Positions 1 to 12,590 of a stretch of 64,000 nucleotides of DNA are shown here, one piece after another. The stretch comes from Stichopus chloronotus. Taxonomy: Eukaryota > Echinodermata > Holothuroidea > Aspidochirotida > Stichopodidae. The number at the start of each line of letters is the position of its first letter. The stretch's first letter is position 1. The notes under the pieces were generated by a model. That model made no database searches. It saw only the letters and a list, made by a program, of their open reading frames with translations, and was not told the origin of the DNA. Location: contig CM037843.1 of the NCBI GenBank assembly GCA_021234535.1, positions 41,417,200 to 41,481,199 on the forward strand, read 5' to 3'. The translations under genes were made by a program, and so were the position numbers.

Positions 1-1130
1 CTTATAAATCCCAACATACTGTACAACTTGCTGAAAATTAGCAATTGAAATGTTTGATTTGTCTGTCCATGCAAATCAAGACACAAAAAGTGTTATAAGT
101 TCAGAAGCAAAACTGCTTATAGATGTTAATTCTTCCATTAGCCCTACAGTACATCTGTCCAGTTTGCATGATATTCCATGCATCACTTTGAAACGGAATC
201 AAGTACATTTCCTAAGGTGACGTTCGGTCGATGCAGGTTTTAAATTTGGTTAGGGAGATTTTCATTATAGTACAAAACTGTATGTGCAAATTAGTGCTAG
301 TATTAACCATGCTAATAAAAGTGTAGGGGTCAAGGATTCACTGATGGGCAATGTCATCGGTAGAAATTATCTTTGGACATTATCCAGTTCTCCAAAAATC
401 TGACTATGCTATGAAGTGTGATATTTTCTGAAATAGTTCTTCATGTATCGATCATTAGAAGCGTTGTATTTCAGCAGTTTGAAAACTTGCTTTGTAAAGT
501 TGATCCTGAAAGTCAACTAAACACAAAGTCTCTTGGGTTTCTGGGTATTTTTTCTTACTGATTTCAGTTTACAAGAATCAGTGTTAAATACTACTACTGT
601 ATATTAACTTGGTTTGATAACATTTCCTTAGTTCAGTTGCACTATTTCAGATATTCATATCATTTTAAGTTTGTCTGACTATATTTTAGACACACAGATG
701 GCATTGAAGCATGCAAAAGTATCGCAATAATTTGTTATGTATATTAGTACTTTGTGTGAAGCTACATTTCTGAACTTTGAAGATACTGTATTATGTACTC
801 ACTATTGTTCAAACCTTGTTTGACCATGTGATATGTTTAAACACACAGGGTTTCAGTACTTTTCTATGTGGTTAACATTTCAATTTGATACTAGCTTTGA
901 GTTGATCCATTGACACTTTCAACTGTTTAACAAAGTAAATCACTTCCTCTCCGTAATTTTTAAATATATCTCTATATATATATCCCTATCTCACTTTACT
1001 GAGTGGGAGGAGGGGGGGGGGCAGTGGGGACTGAAAAAACCCTTCAGCATGTTGAAAGTTTGAAACCGGTAGTAAAAACCTGTCATGAGATAATGTTATT
1101 AATAGCACACTGCAGTCCTAATCTATGTAT
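1..1130 (+). repeat. Dispersed repeat, copy A (homologous to 28600-29645)
   Basis: This stretch aligns collinearly by eye with 28600-29645 in TRMT5 intron 1. Shared blocks include TTTGATTTGTCTGTC near 53 and 28679, CATGCATCACTTTGAAA near 177 and 28812, AGTTTACAAGAA near 567 and 29222, and TATTAATAGCAC near 1097 and 29606. The copies are clearly diverged, with many small indels. No coding signal is visible. It sits upstream of the first recognised MNAT1 exon. The rest of 1131-1760 shows nothing further that I recognise. Confidence 0.7.
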
Positions 1131-1760
1131 GTTATGATATCTAATTAAGACTTGCTGTAAATTGCAGTAAGTTGTCTTCTATGCATACCAACAAAATCCA
1201 GATAGTCTGGCTAGATGTTTCTAAGGAAAAAAAACACCTTATGCCACCCTAGATAAATGAATGGTGAGATGCTGTGAAAGAAGAGTAATTCACATGTCCC
1301 AAACCATGATTTCTATTTGAGAATGGTGTGACAATGCTACTTTGAACTTGAAGTGAATGTAGGTGTAGGCTACATAGAATAATGGACTTTAGACTGAAGT
1401 GTGTTAGATAGCACAGTATTTGTATAATGTGCTACAAGATACATCAATGGACTCATAGTTTGGTTATTCTGCAACGTACCAGTATGTTGAGTAAGTTTGA
1501 AATGAGTTTGGTAAATCATACTTAAGTTGCACATATGTATAGTGCCAGTTGGTAGACAAATTGATTAATTTAGCACAATATGCCAGAACCAGACAGTACC
1601 AAATCTGCCAATTCAATCTTATATACAGTAGTAGTTCTATTTGTATGATTAACATTCTTGAAGCTTTTGAGTGACCCCAATGTATGTGGTAAGTTGTGAC
1701 TTAAAGTTGGGTAACTTGTGGATTTCTTTGATTGCCACAGTGTCCTTTTGCCTGTTTCAG

Positions 1761-4700
1761 ATGTGAAAATTGTGTGGAACTACTCTTTGGACGAGGTTCT
1801 GGAGCCTGCCCACAGTGTAATACTGCCCTCAGAAGGACACAGTTTCGCATGCAACTTTTTGAAAATGCAACTGTTGAACGCGAGGTGGATATTCGGCGTA
1901 GAATTCTCAAGGAGTAAGAGCATCTGTCTCATGTCTTGCTCAAGAGATCATATTCTCCTGAATTTACTGTGCATGTTGAGAAATGTTAAGCATTTTGAAC
2001 ATTGCATTACTCGGCTTGTTTTGGCATGTTGCTTATCCCTTATTAAGAATGAAACCTTTCATTAGTTTTTGTGCTATGGTAACATGTAACACAGACAGTG
2101 TATCTACTCAGCAAACATAATCCAGTGTTGATTGTTTCATGAATGTATTTGATTAATTGTATTGAAATCAGGTTTCCTTCTCTTTTTGGTTCTAAAAAAT
2201 CTCTGCTCTTGAGCCATCTGACATTCAGACAGTCTTTTGAATGTCACAGCCAATGTTTGGATCTGGTCAGGAGATCAATACTCGGCCAAACTTCAAAAGA
2301 TGACTTCAGATGCAAAACGGTGGTTTGAAATTGATTTCTTGATTTTTCAAAAACTGTTGACCTTCATCTCAAAAGGGCCAGGATAGAGAAGCTATCCTGT
2401 AGTAAAAAGTAATGTGTTGATCTTCTGTTAAATTGTGTAATTCATAACACACATGATGTTATCCCACCTTTTTTGTAATCTTTACACCATGCTTTTTTTA
2501 TGTATGTATCCAATGAGGTTTGATTCCCTTTTCATGTTTTGTTTCTTTTCTGTACAGCTTTAACAAGCAAGAAGAAGATTTTGATACACTTAATGCTTAC
2601 AATGATTACCTGGAAATGGTAGAATCTATAAGTAAGTAATTCTGTTCTTGCCACTTAATTTGAACATAAGATGTTTCACACAAAGTTTCAGCTTTAAATG
2701 ATATGGTGATGAGAACAAATGAACCATACCATTTGAAATGCTTCAAAATGGATAAGTTTTAAAAAGTTTTGTATTTTATTTCAGTCTTTATAAAGTAGTG
2801 ATGGGCAATTATCATGGCTGGTACATCCCTTGACTTTTCCAAAATTGATTGTGTTGTGTACAGTAGTCACTGTTGCTTCTGAAAAATGATTTGTTTCATG
2901 GTAAATAAAATGTTTCATGCTTTCCCCTATATTTACAACATCCTTGCTTGTGTGCCGTGGGGTATGAAAGCTGCGGATGAAGAATTCAAAAAGAAGAACC
3001 AGCTCTCAACCAGTTATCCTAACACTGCTCAATATGAAATGTACAAATTTCACAGGACCAAAATCGTCTGTTTGACTTTGTGATACTTCTCAGCTTACAA
3101 TCATATCTGGGGGGTTTGTTGAGATATTACAGTAGTAGATCATGTTTATCTTCACTCTATTCAGCATCCAAACTCTTGCAAAATGTGTTAACATGTTATT
3201 TCTTCATGGCAAGTGGCAGTATGTTCTTACCAGTCATGTTTCTTTTGACAATATTTGCATCTAAGATGTGAGTATCTTTGAACAGATTATCTGGAAATTT
3301 AGACTGTGAGTCTTCCTTATCCTATCATATATACACTGTACAACCTACCCTGTAGTGTGCTTTATACAGAAATTGCTGTAGTTGGTCACTGGGCCTATTT
3401 CTAACATTAGCCCTATTGAGTTTTGTTGCAACCTAGCTTGTAGCCCACCAAAGACATATTACTATTTTGACTGTGTTCATCCTATGATTGCTGATGAAGC
3501 GACTAACCTGTAAAGTGACCATGGAAAACATGGAAACTCGTGTACACACATCCGATGGAAGAGAAATCAAGAAGAACATGGCCACAGTGAGGGATTTACT
3601 GAAACGATAATGCAGATGTTGTTTAGAACTCGTGATTATAGATGTAATGACATACAGACACACTTGCTCATTATCTCAATGTTTTGTATTTACCCTCATC
3701 GTATTTCTGTTAATATTTATCCATATTACGTCAATTAATGTATCTGTCAGGAATGATACAGTGATTGAGTTCAATATCAGGATGTTAAACACTGCTATTG
3801 TTATTTTCTGTGCTATAAGTAATGATTGATGGGTTTCCTTTCAGCAGTCTTTCTGATCTTGAACTTCTAGAATTAAATTCCACTGTTGTTTCTCATCCAA
3901 TTAATGAGGATCTGCTTACACAGTAAGTGTAATTATTTCAGGTTCCATACATTTCAACGTACCGATTGTAACACATTTAATCCTGAGCAAGACAGGGATG
4001 CTGGCAAAAAATTTGTTCATGTCTTCCAAGGAAATTGCAATTACTGTGCAGATGGACAATTTTTGGATAAGTTCAAAACTAGCAATGGCTTTTCCATTAT
4101 TTATTTCGACTGCAGAAGCTTGCATGCTAATTTTCCAGCGCTACAAGACCATTTGAGTGGGTTGGAGTTCAAGTTCGATGCAATTGCTGTCACTGAAACT
4201 TGGTTAAGCGACAATAGTGAAAAGGCTCTGTTTCAGTTAGATGGCTATGATGTACATTTTGTTAATGGCAAGGGTAGAAGAGGGGGTAGGGGTAGGAATT
4301 TTAGTATGTGAGGTGTTGTGATGAGTGAGTGATTCAGATACTAGACAAAGCAACAAAAATACACACACAAAAAAAGAAAAATATAGAAATAAAAAACAGG
4401 GGCTGTTGCAATTACGGTGAAAGTGCAGCATGTAACTCAGGTGTGAATAGAACATGTCCTGCACTGCAGGGGCTATAAAATTTGAAGAATTATCCTTGTT
4501 AGAAACGTGTAGTTAAACAACAGAACTAGCATAGAACAATCAGATTGGAGCAGTACAGTACAATGATTACTTTTGTCTTATTTATACAAGGAACCCACAT
4601 TCATGAATAAAGAAGTGCATAATTCTGAAAGGAAACTATTTTTGTATCTTAAGTGGACTCTTTCTTCCTTTTGGTTTGTAACGCATTTATTTCTTGACAA

Positions 4701-7700
4701 TTTTCACCTTTTGTCAGTTTTTAACCTTGCAAATGGGATAGACATCGATGCAACAAAGAAGATGGTTGAATCATACAAAAGAGAAAACAAAGAGGAAATA
4801 CAGAGGAACAAATACAGACAGGTGAGACATTGAAAACGTGTAATTTATGGAATATGTATCATAAAAGCCAAAGTTGTCTGGCAAAATACAAATGATTTCT
4901 GTTAAGCATCTCGAAATTTCTCATCACAAATAAAAAAACCTCAAAAAAATGTTACATGAAGAACTTCTCCTGTTGTGTTAAAAATTATATTGTGAAGTTC
5001 TGAGAAATGAACTGCAGTTTAAGGTGATACGTTGTGTCATGTTAGGCTCATCATTTCTCTATTATGTACCACATGCAGTGTGCTTTTACCTAATAAATAC
5101 AGCATGTTGTGTAGGGTCAGAGATCAGAGATCAGAGAGTAGACTTAACAGTCTGTCAAGTTGCCCCATGGCTGGGTGCAAACAGTGGCTTTCTGTATTAA
5201 AAACAGTTTTTGTCTCAGGGAATTATCACTATAAATCTCGAGGGAAGAAAGGGTCACAGTTGAGGGAGGGTGGGAAACCTTGGAGTAGAGATGGCTCAGG
5301 CTAAGGGGGGTTCGAACATTGCAGAGAAGGAATTAGGTGGGGGTCAAAAATGGATAAAAGGTGAGTCGTGATGAAAAGTCTTTTCACTTTCTTCTCTTTT
5401 CTTTTCTTCTCTTTTCTTTTCTTTTCCTTCACTTTCTTTTCTTTTTACTTTTTTGCCAATGTAAGTAATGAATGTTGAATGTCTGAAAGTTTTCATTTTG
5501 CCTTTTTGTTCTGGCAGAGCAAAGATATGGCCTTCATAAGCAGAATACTGAAGGAGGAGAAAAATGAAGAAGAAGAGAGGAGAACAGAGTTAATGTTCTT
5601 GGAGAAAAAGATTGAGAACGAAAAAATACGGAACAAGGAGTCCTTATTGGATGAGCTGGTAAGTTCTGCTGATTTCAGTTGATTCAGATGTTATTGAAAA
5701 ACCTGAAGAAGATAGATGAGAGAGACATCAAATGTCCAAACTACGAATGATTGAATAGAAAATTACCGTTAAAGCAGACCTGATTCACCGCAGCACAGTG
5801 CATAAATAGCTTAGGAATGTCATAGTAACTTTGAAATCTCTTATTGAGCCTTTGATCCAATATTTTAGCCCAAATCTTAAAAATCTTTAGCGATTGATAC
5901 CCTTGGAAGAATCAGTCTGAATGAATTGTATGAAGAGTGTTTGCCCAAGTATCTGGATTCCAGATCTAACATTGTCAGGATCTGGTTTTGAAAGTGCTAC
6001 CTGCATCCATGGTTTCACTGATGTGTATTGCACGTGTGACAAAATCCATCATATATGCTACTATTAAAGGACACTTTACTGTCATGCCAGTTGTATAAGA
6101 TAAATGGAGGTTCAAATGAAATGTATTTTGACTCACAAAGAACTCACAGCCTGATGGAAGTCAGATTTTCAGGCACCTGTGTACCTTACCGTCTGTGGAC
6201 GGTGAGTTCCCAGCGCAGGTCCAAATTTTAGACCCAGTGCAGGCGCCAAAGAAGATACGTTACATCCTGAGTGTCTCAAAGGCACCATTAGACGTGGTCA
6301 GAGAAAAGCCATATTTTGAGGATAGACAACGAGAGACAAAGTGCTGTTTACGGGCTGAACTCACGGAATTGCCAGGGCTTGATGACGTAGCTGTCTCCAG
6401 GGAAACTAACATTTTTTAACATGATCACTTGGTTGCATTTCAGATGGCATCAGATGCCCCTGCTGATCAGGTGGTCGCCAGTCATCAGTCACATGACATC
6501 GGTAGTATGCTGGGAAAAGTCAAAGTGGTGAGTAGTCATGTCTGACTAAATAACAGACAAATTTTGAGCTATATACTATGAGTTTTGGTCTTTGAAAAGT
6601 GGCATTTGTGACTTTGTAATAAAGCACAATGAATAGAATCATTTAAAGGTTTTCTCAGCTTTCCCTGAAAAGATTGTTATTATTGCAAATGGAATAGATT
6701 TAATGGAGAACCCCCAACAAAACAAAGGGTAGATATTAACAAAAAGAAGGACTGAAGGTGGTGTTCATGTTAATTGTGTACGTACCCAGTGACTCTAGAG
6801 CTGTGAAAATTGTGTCTTCATTTAGCCTATGAGGAATCCTCATGGACTGCTGTAATGCAGTCAGGACTTCAAGGATTTGGTCATCTTTTGTCCAGTTTAT
6901 CACAAAGAAAATTTTCTTCACAGAGGCCCAGTCTTTCATCAAAGCTTTTACATTTTGAAGACACATGAATGATCAATGCTCATTTCAGTTTATTAAATAT
7001 GTTATCGGATAATCTGGAGACATTCCATTACATAGCGAACAAGAGGAAGACTTTCCTCAATCTGAATAATGCATGGGACCTCTTTTGATTACAAACCTTA
7101 CTCATTTTTCACATTTTCCCCAAAATATTATTGAAAATCAAATCATAAGTTAAGCTCAGATGATTGAAAAGAAGAAGAAAAAAAAAATGTGCAGAAGGTG
7201 CATTTCCTGTGCAGACGCAAGGCATTTTATTTATTTGATCTTTTATTACTGATAAGTAACTTTAATCAGTATAACATGCAAATCCTTACTTGCTTTCTAA
7301 ACTGATCATGGTAAAGCAGTGGTACTGTTTGTTGAATGTCATGGCAATACGACAACGTCTGGTGTTTTATTTTGGTTGCAGAGGAGATGAGGGCAGGGAG
7401 GGGGTTCTGATGGGGATGTCACAGCAAGACTTGGCATCGCTGCATATTGAGCTGACATTTTTGAAATCTACAAGATCTAATTCAGTTTGTGGCCGTATTC
7501 TCTTGTACGGCCACATTGCTAATCCAAGGTTGCTAATTGTCATATATGATTACTCAGACTCTTGAGTTTTAGATTTTCCAGGGTGTGCTACAAATAACAT
7601 GCACTCGTCAGGATGTTAAGGATTGTGGTAGGTTTGCTGTTTGATTAGACTGATTTACTTGAATTTCCATTCTTTACCTTGTTGTGCCAAAACTCTACAC

Positions 7701-9704
7701 TCATCATAGTGATTTGACTTGAACGAAGGGGTGTGATTGCACCCACATGGGTCAGAATCAAAGACCTGATAAATTTGCCCTGCCTCATCATTGTCAAATT
7801 ATGACATGCAAATTTAAGTTGATTTCATTTGATTCCATTTGATCAATGCTTCTTCATGCGCTGGTTTCTCCCCTCTAGGGTTCCAGTTTTGGGGAGACAT
7901 TCATTCCACCGCCTGTCTTGCAAGAGCTGGCTTATGAATACATCTGCCGAGAGATTAACACTTACGGACCAGCAGCTCCAGTAATAGAAGATCTTGATTC
8001 TAAAGGGTGAGAAGATGAAGCACATTCATATTTTTCTTTTTATTTCCTGGCTTTGGAGGATGATATTGGGCTAATTTTAGCATTTGTTCAAGTTTAGTTG
8101 TCATCAGAAATAAGGAACAAATGTGTTAGATATATCAATTTCACGGTGCCATAAAAATCTGCTAAATGCAATTGTCTATGGTTCTGGAATGTGGTTGCAT
8201 ATTACCTTACAGAATGAAATAAATTTGATGATAAATGGTAGTCCCTTAGTCCCTTTCTCTTGCTGCACTTTGATCGGCTGGGTGTATTTGATGCTTACAA
8301 CTCCTTTCTCTTCATTGTGAAAGGTATAAGGGGTTGGGAGGGGTGAAGGAACGCTGGTAAAGAGGGTGAAGGTGGTACAGAATACATGTGATGCATTTTC
8401 TTTTGGAACATTCACTAATACAGTGTAAGCATTTCAGGGACTGAAGCTTTTCTGATTTATGTTTTGCTCTGAGTAGATAGTGCTAACTTTTGTTGCTAGA
8501 CTGTGCTGTGAACTCCACCTTCACGGGTGAATAGTTATCGGTCATGGCAGATGGTAATATTTGGGTTTATACTTCATGTAAGCCAACCTCAAACTCTGGT
8601 GAATAGACATCAGAAGGTAAACGAATAGACTGAATAGCCTCTACTGAATAGGATTAGCAGGCGTCTATTCAAGTCAGATTGAGGTTGGCTTACATGAAGT
8701 ATATACCAATCTTTGTCACGATTTTGAAAGTGTGCTTTTGCTTGTAATTTGTACTGTGAAAAGTATTGTAATGGTACTTTCCACTGCAGTTGTAAGTCAA
8801 TCTTTCCAACCTACTGATACAATCTAACCATACATTAGGAGAGTATGGGGGGAACAATGAACATCGACTAAAGAAATCAGAAGTGTACCCATCAAAAACA
8901 AATCTGAAGTCAGTTTATAAGCAATTGTTCTACCCAAATCCGAGGTCAAGTTATCCAGTCGGTGTCGATATTTCAAGTTGTAAACTGTCATTAGTTATAT
9001 ACATTGGCAAATCATCTAAAGTGATGCACAGTAGAGAAACTTTTCGCTTTCCTGTCGTTAACCAAGTGACTTTGCTTAGGAAGTTGAAAGAGTTTTCCAG
9101 GAAGTTTAGGAAGTGATAATCGTCAGTCACCCTGCGATATGAAACTAGATGAACAACAAGATAAACAGGATGATATTGTGTAGATAAAATGCAGGAATTA
9201 TTGGCGTCAATAATCGGGCATTTAATGAAAAATCCACTACTCTCAATTTAAGCAAAGGCTCGTGCCTAATCGTTGAGAAGTATGACTAAGAGTGGTAAGT
9301 TCTTTGTTCATCTCCTCGTGTGAAGTAAAGAGTTTCGGCTGATGCATAATTTGTCATCCGCCGAACAAAGGGATGTACATAAAACTTGGCAAAGAAACTT
9401 TTCCGAGAATTTGGTTGCAAAGTGGAAACAGAAATGAGGGAAGGTTTCAAAATATATGACTTTTGGATGAAGTTGCTTCAGTACCAAAAAAGTAACAAAT
9501 TATCCCTGATGATGGATTGTCTCTGATGACTTACAATATCCCTTGCAATTTTCCCCCTGCAGGTTTACCAAACATGTGAGACCAGCATCACCACAAAGTA
9601 TAGCTGGAGGATTCACCCGTACCATGGCTTGCCACCGTGCCCTGCAGGAGGCCCTCTCAGGACTGTTCTTCTTTCCTCACCGGTCCCAGAACGAAGACAG
9701 ATAA
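1761..9704 (+). CDS. MNAT1: MAT1, CDK-activating kinase assembly factor (5' partial)
   Basis: Coding exons by splice sites and matching phases: 1761-1913, 2558-2631, 4718-4821, 5518-5658, 6444-6527, 7879-8006, 9563-9704 (stop TAA 9702-9704), giving 274 residues. The known family protein is about 309 residues, so roughly 35 N-terminal residues (start codon and first RING cysteines) lie upstream; I did not find that exon in bases 1-1760. The first visible exon carries the second half of the C3HC4 RING (CENC, then CPQC 15 residues later) and the family sequence [20 protein letters not shown]. Exons 3 and 4 encode the charged helical middle ([20 protein letters not shown], then an E/K-rich coiled coil). 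The last two give the hydrophobic cyclin H/CDK7-contact tail ([15 protein letters not shown]). Known role: MAT1 bridges CDK7 and cyclin H and anchors the kinase in TFIIH. The region between coiled coil and tail (exon 6444-6527) is poorly conserved. Identification is firm. Confidence 0.93.
3990..4311 (+). pseudogene. LINE endonuclease N-terminal fragment
   Basis: The frame open across 3886-4311 contains the start of an AP-like (EEP) endonuclease of a non-LTR retrotransposon: a catalytic-type opening [18 protein letters not shown], then [11 protein letters not shown] with the glutamate of the metal site. It stops soon after, at the position where such proteins normally continue with a glycine-rich GGG segment. 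No reverse transcriptase follows. It lies inside MNAT1 intron 2632-4717, in the gene's orientation. Read as a truncated, dead copy of a CR1/jockey-like element. Confidence 0.75.
5385..5455 (+). repeat. Polypyrimidine tract (TTTTC-rich)
   Basis: A run of TTTTCTTC/CTTTT-type units about 70 bases long ends some 60 bases before the acceptor of MNAT1 exon 5518-5658. It is simple sequence; a strong polypyrimidine context for that acceptor is possible. Confidence 0.6.
8560..8712. mobile_element. Fold-back MITE-like element
   Basis: About 150 bases in the last MNAT1 intron fold on themselves. The outer arms share ACTTCATGTAAGCCAACCTC near 8571 with its exact reverse complement near 8680-8699. The pairing continues outward (ATTTGGGTTTAT against ATATACCAAT) and inward (GAATAGAC near 8601 against GTCTATTC near 8663). 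No coding capacity. A short non-autonomous inverted-repeat element is the simplest reading; target duplications are not obvious. Confidence 0.65.
8837..9480 (+). repeat. Dispersed repeat B, copy 1 (homologous to 57811-58470)
   Basis: It starts with TAGGAGAGTATGGGGGG and aligns along about 640 bases with 57811-58470, which lies in an SLC38A6 intron. Conserved parts include AAATCAGAAGTGTAC, ACTTTTCGCTTTCCTGTCG, GAATTATTGGCGTCAATAAT, and a 32-base hairpin at 9334-9365. No long open frame is shared. It lies in the last MNAT1 intron. Confidence 0.75.
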
Positions 9705-10716
9705 CGACCCTTTCTATCGCAGCTGAATTTAATTGGAAAACTGAACTTATTAGAGAAGTAGATGGTTGCCATAGACTAAAGACCATTCAGTGGTTGAGTA
9801 GAATGTTGTCTGCAACACCTTTATGTGACACATAAGCCATTCCTGTGTTGGTAGACTGAGCTTAAATAGACTTGGGGAGGGGGGCTGACCTATCGTAAGG
9901 GGAAGCTTATGGGCAAAATGACAGGTTTCAGTAGATCCGATCTTTTGATGTTGACTAAGTCCATACAAGATATATGATAGATGAATCTATAGTGCCACTT
10001 TTGCCAATGTTGAACTGAAACATGGACATGCTTCACTTGCGATTGGACAGTGCTGTCCAATCGCAAGTGAAGCAGTTTTTTAAGAGCAGTTTATATCGTG
10101 GACACAGTTGATTGGATGACATTGCATTCAATATCAGTGATCTTCTATCCAGACTGGAGATGTGGCCGTAGAATGGTCAGATTATTATCCCACTCTTTGA
10201 GACAAAATTGGGTACACATACATTTACTATGGATCTGCTGGAGAAAAATGGCCTAAAAGATCGTGTGTAAAGTTGCTGTCAGAATTATGATCAGGAGTAT
10301 ACCTCAGAAGTAGGTCAATACAAATGCCACAGAACATGGTCAACACCTCATGTGATTGGGTTATTCTTTCTCTCCAAATACTTGCTGCTGTGTTGATTTA
10401 TCCTTAAAGAATGTCCATGCTCAGTCAAAGACTATCTGGGATCTTTTTTGATGACGTCTCAGCAGCTGCTCACTCGATGCACTTGATACTTTCACTTTAA
10501 GAAAGTTGTGTCTGGATTGTCGAGTACCTGTAGGAGTGTACACATCATTGCAAGGGGGAGTGGGATGAATATTTCTGACGTGGAAATTACCGATAAATAC
10601 AAGTTGTGGTAGACGCAAAAAATGCAAAAGTTCATTTGTTTTCTTTTGTATTTGGCTTTATTCCTGTCTTTGCTCATGTTCAAGTTTTCTCTTTGCCTTT
10701 GTTTATTTTCAATAAA
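9705..10716 (+). other. Probable MNAT1 3' untranslated region
   Basis: The sequence after the MNAT1 stop has no further coding signal. An AATAAA motif at 10711-10716 is a reasonable polyadenylation signal, but the actual cleavage site cannot be seen. A perfect inverted repeat lies within it at 10030-10073. Confidence 0.4.
10030..10073. repeat. Perfect 21-bp inverted repeat with 2-base spacer
   Basis: The left arm 10030-10050 begins GCTTCACTTGCGATTGGACA. The right arm 10053-10073 is its exact reverse complement, separated by TG. In RNA this would be a near-continuous hairpin. It may lie in the MNAT1 3' UTR. Confidence 0.9.
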
Positions 10717-11789
10717 AAAATGAAGAACAAGAGCCACAATATGAAATGTTGGAACACCGTTCAGTTCAAGGACCTGTTGAAAACAAGAAAGCCAAGAGGC
10801 TTAGTGATTCCTTGCCACTAATACATGCACTTCCATTAATTTTTTTTCAAGTTGCAGTTTACTGTAGTAACCACAGGATATACCAGATAATGCCATTAAT
10901 ACTGCACACCATTTTCCAATTCCTGCTGTATGCATGTAATGTAAGATAACACTGGTGGCCAAGAATTCTCCATGCAGCCTGCACAGTGGTAGCCTAGGTA
11001 CAGTAAAAATTTCCAAGGAACAAGAGATATACTCATATGACAGTTGAAATGACTGTCAATTATATAAACTACATAAATTCCTCCATCTACCCCATCATAT
11101 GACCAAGTAATAACTTATTTATCTCTATTGCACAATATGAGTTTTCCCTAACAGAAATCTTCCAGGTGCAACTGTCTCCACTTCAGAAAACAAATCTGTT
11201 CTACATTGTTTGATGACAGAAGGAGCGCTGTATCTCAGATAATGATTCCTCTGGGAAAGATAAGGGTCAACCTTTCTCCAATTTTCCACAGAGGTCATTG
11301 GTCAATCACCATTTTCAGACCAAACAAATGTCTCAGATGGAATTAAAAGCCAATTATGGCTTTGAAAACTAAGTGAGCACTTTTAACTGTCAAAACAAGA
11401 GTAATAAATAAAAGAAGTATGATACCAAATACTATACAGCTGAATTGGGGACTAAATAGAAACTCAAAGGTGTATTGTACCTGCTGAACTTAATTAACCA
11501 AATTGGGCTTTTAGATACTTTACAGATGCTTTCAGACATACAGTATTTTATCAGAAACCAGCATAATGCCAGCTGAAGATCCATAGATGTAGTTTCATCA
11601 TTATATGTCAAAGACTTTTGACATTAGTACAGCAACTACACTTTATTACCTAACTGACAGGTAAAAGTTTTCAAATTGGAACTTCCTAAATGTGCAAGCA
11701 TTGCTAGTCTTTGCTTGGAAGGGAGCTCAAATACCTTCCACCCATAGGAAAAGACAGAAGGAGAGAAACATCAGCAAAGGTCTTACCAC
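10717..11789. other. Intergenic, nothing recognised
   Basis: AT-rich sequence with only short open frames and no family similarity that I can see. Confidence 0.5.
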
Positions 11790-12540
11790 TTTGTACTCAA
11801 GGACCTCAGATGACCTTTGACCCACATCAAAACTTAAACCAGTAATTATATTTATATACTCCATCTATAAAGAACAACTTTAAAGTGTGAAATTGTCTCC
11901 CCTTTGTAAATATTGAAATTATCTCCTCCTTTGTAAATAGTGTGTTTACAAGTTTTTTTCACGTTACGACCTCTGATGACCCCACATGACCTCTGATCAA
12001 AAGACACACCCTCACCTTATTTACTTAGAAAGTCCTACATACCCTTGAAGGTCAAAGTTTGTGCAATGTGCAGTTCATGAGGTACTGCAAACATGTTTTG
12101 TCTATAGTCTGTCTGCAGATGACCTCTGGTGACCTTTGGCATCCACCAAAATCAATCCCAGTCAAGATCTTTAAATGACCTCCCCACACACTGACTTTGG
12201 ACTCTCTTGCACATTCCCTTCAAAAGATAGAGTGTTCACAAGCTTTTCACATTACGACCTCTGATGACCCCAGATGACCTTTGACCTACAAGAATACCCT
12301 CACAATCTCACTTACTTACAGGGCAGTACATACCACCCAAGTTTGAAAATGATGCAACTTGTCGTTACTGAGATACTGCAAACATAGCTTGTACACATTC
12401 TGCCTGATGGTGACCTCAGATGACCTTTGACCTTCACCAAAAACAATCCCAGCCAAGATCTTCATATGTTCCATCAACATACCAACTTTGACCCACCTTG
12501 CACTTTCCCTTCAAAAGGTAGAGTGTTCACAAGATTTTGC
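11790..12540 (-). repeat. Tandem repeat of about 288 bp with TGACCT half-sites
   Basis: Two full units and partial flanking ones. TTACGACCTCTGATGACC recurs at about 11964 and 12252, and AGAGTGTTCACAAG/GTGTGTTTACAAG recurs at about 11940, 12229 and 12522. Each unit carries TGACCTCAGATGACCTTTGACC-like runs. Its reverse complement is the family seen at 52180-52640. No coding potential. Confidence 0.85.
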
Positions 12541-12590
12541 TCACACACATACATACACACACACACACACATACGCATGCACATACACCG
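12541..12590 (+). repeat. CA microsatellite
   Basis: CACACACATACATACACAC-type simple repeat directly abutting the 288-bp tandem repeat. Confidence 0.85.

Noticed and set aside
1..1760. First coding exon of MNAT1
   Set aside because: I found no CxxC-containing frame with a donor of the right phase; only the dispersed repeat is visible.
6195..6419. 74-codon frame just before an MNAT1 exon
   Set aside because: Ends in a stop before the exon, is not in the family protein, and is somewhat GC-rich intron sequence.
7490..7513. Small hairpin TGGCCGT/ACGGCCA as a functional RNA
   Set aside because: Seven paired bases with a ten-base loop in an intron are expected by chance.
11790..12540. CRISPR-like array
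   Set aside because: Units are 288 bp, diverged and contiguous, without unique spacers, in eukaryotic DNA.
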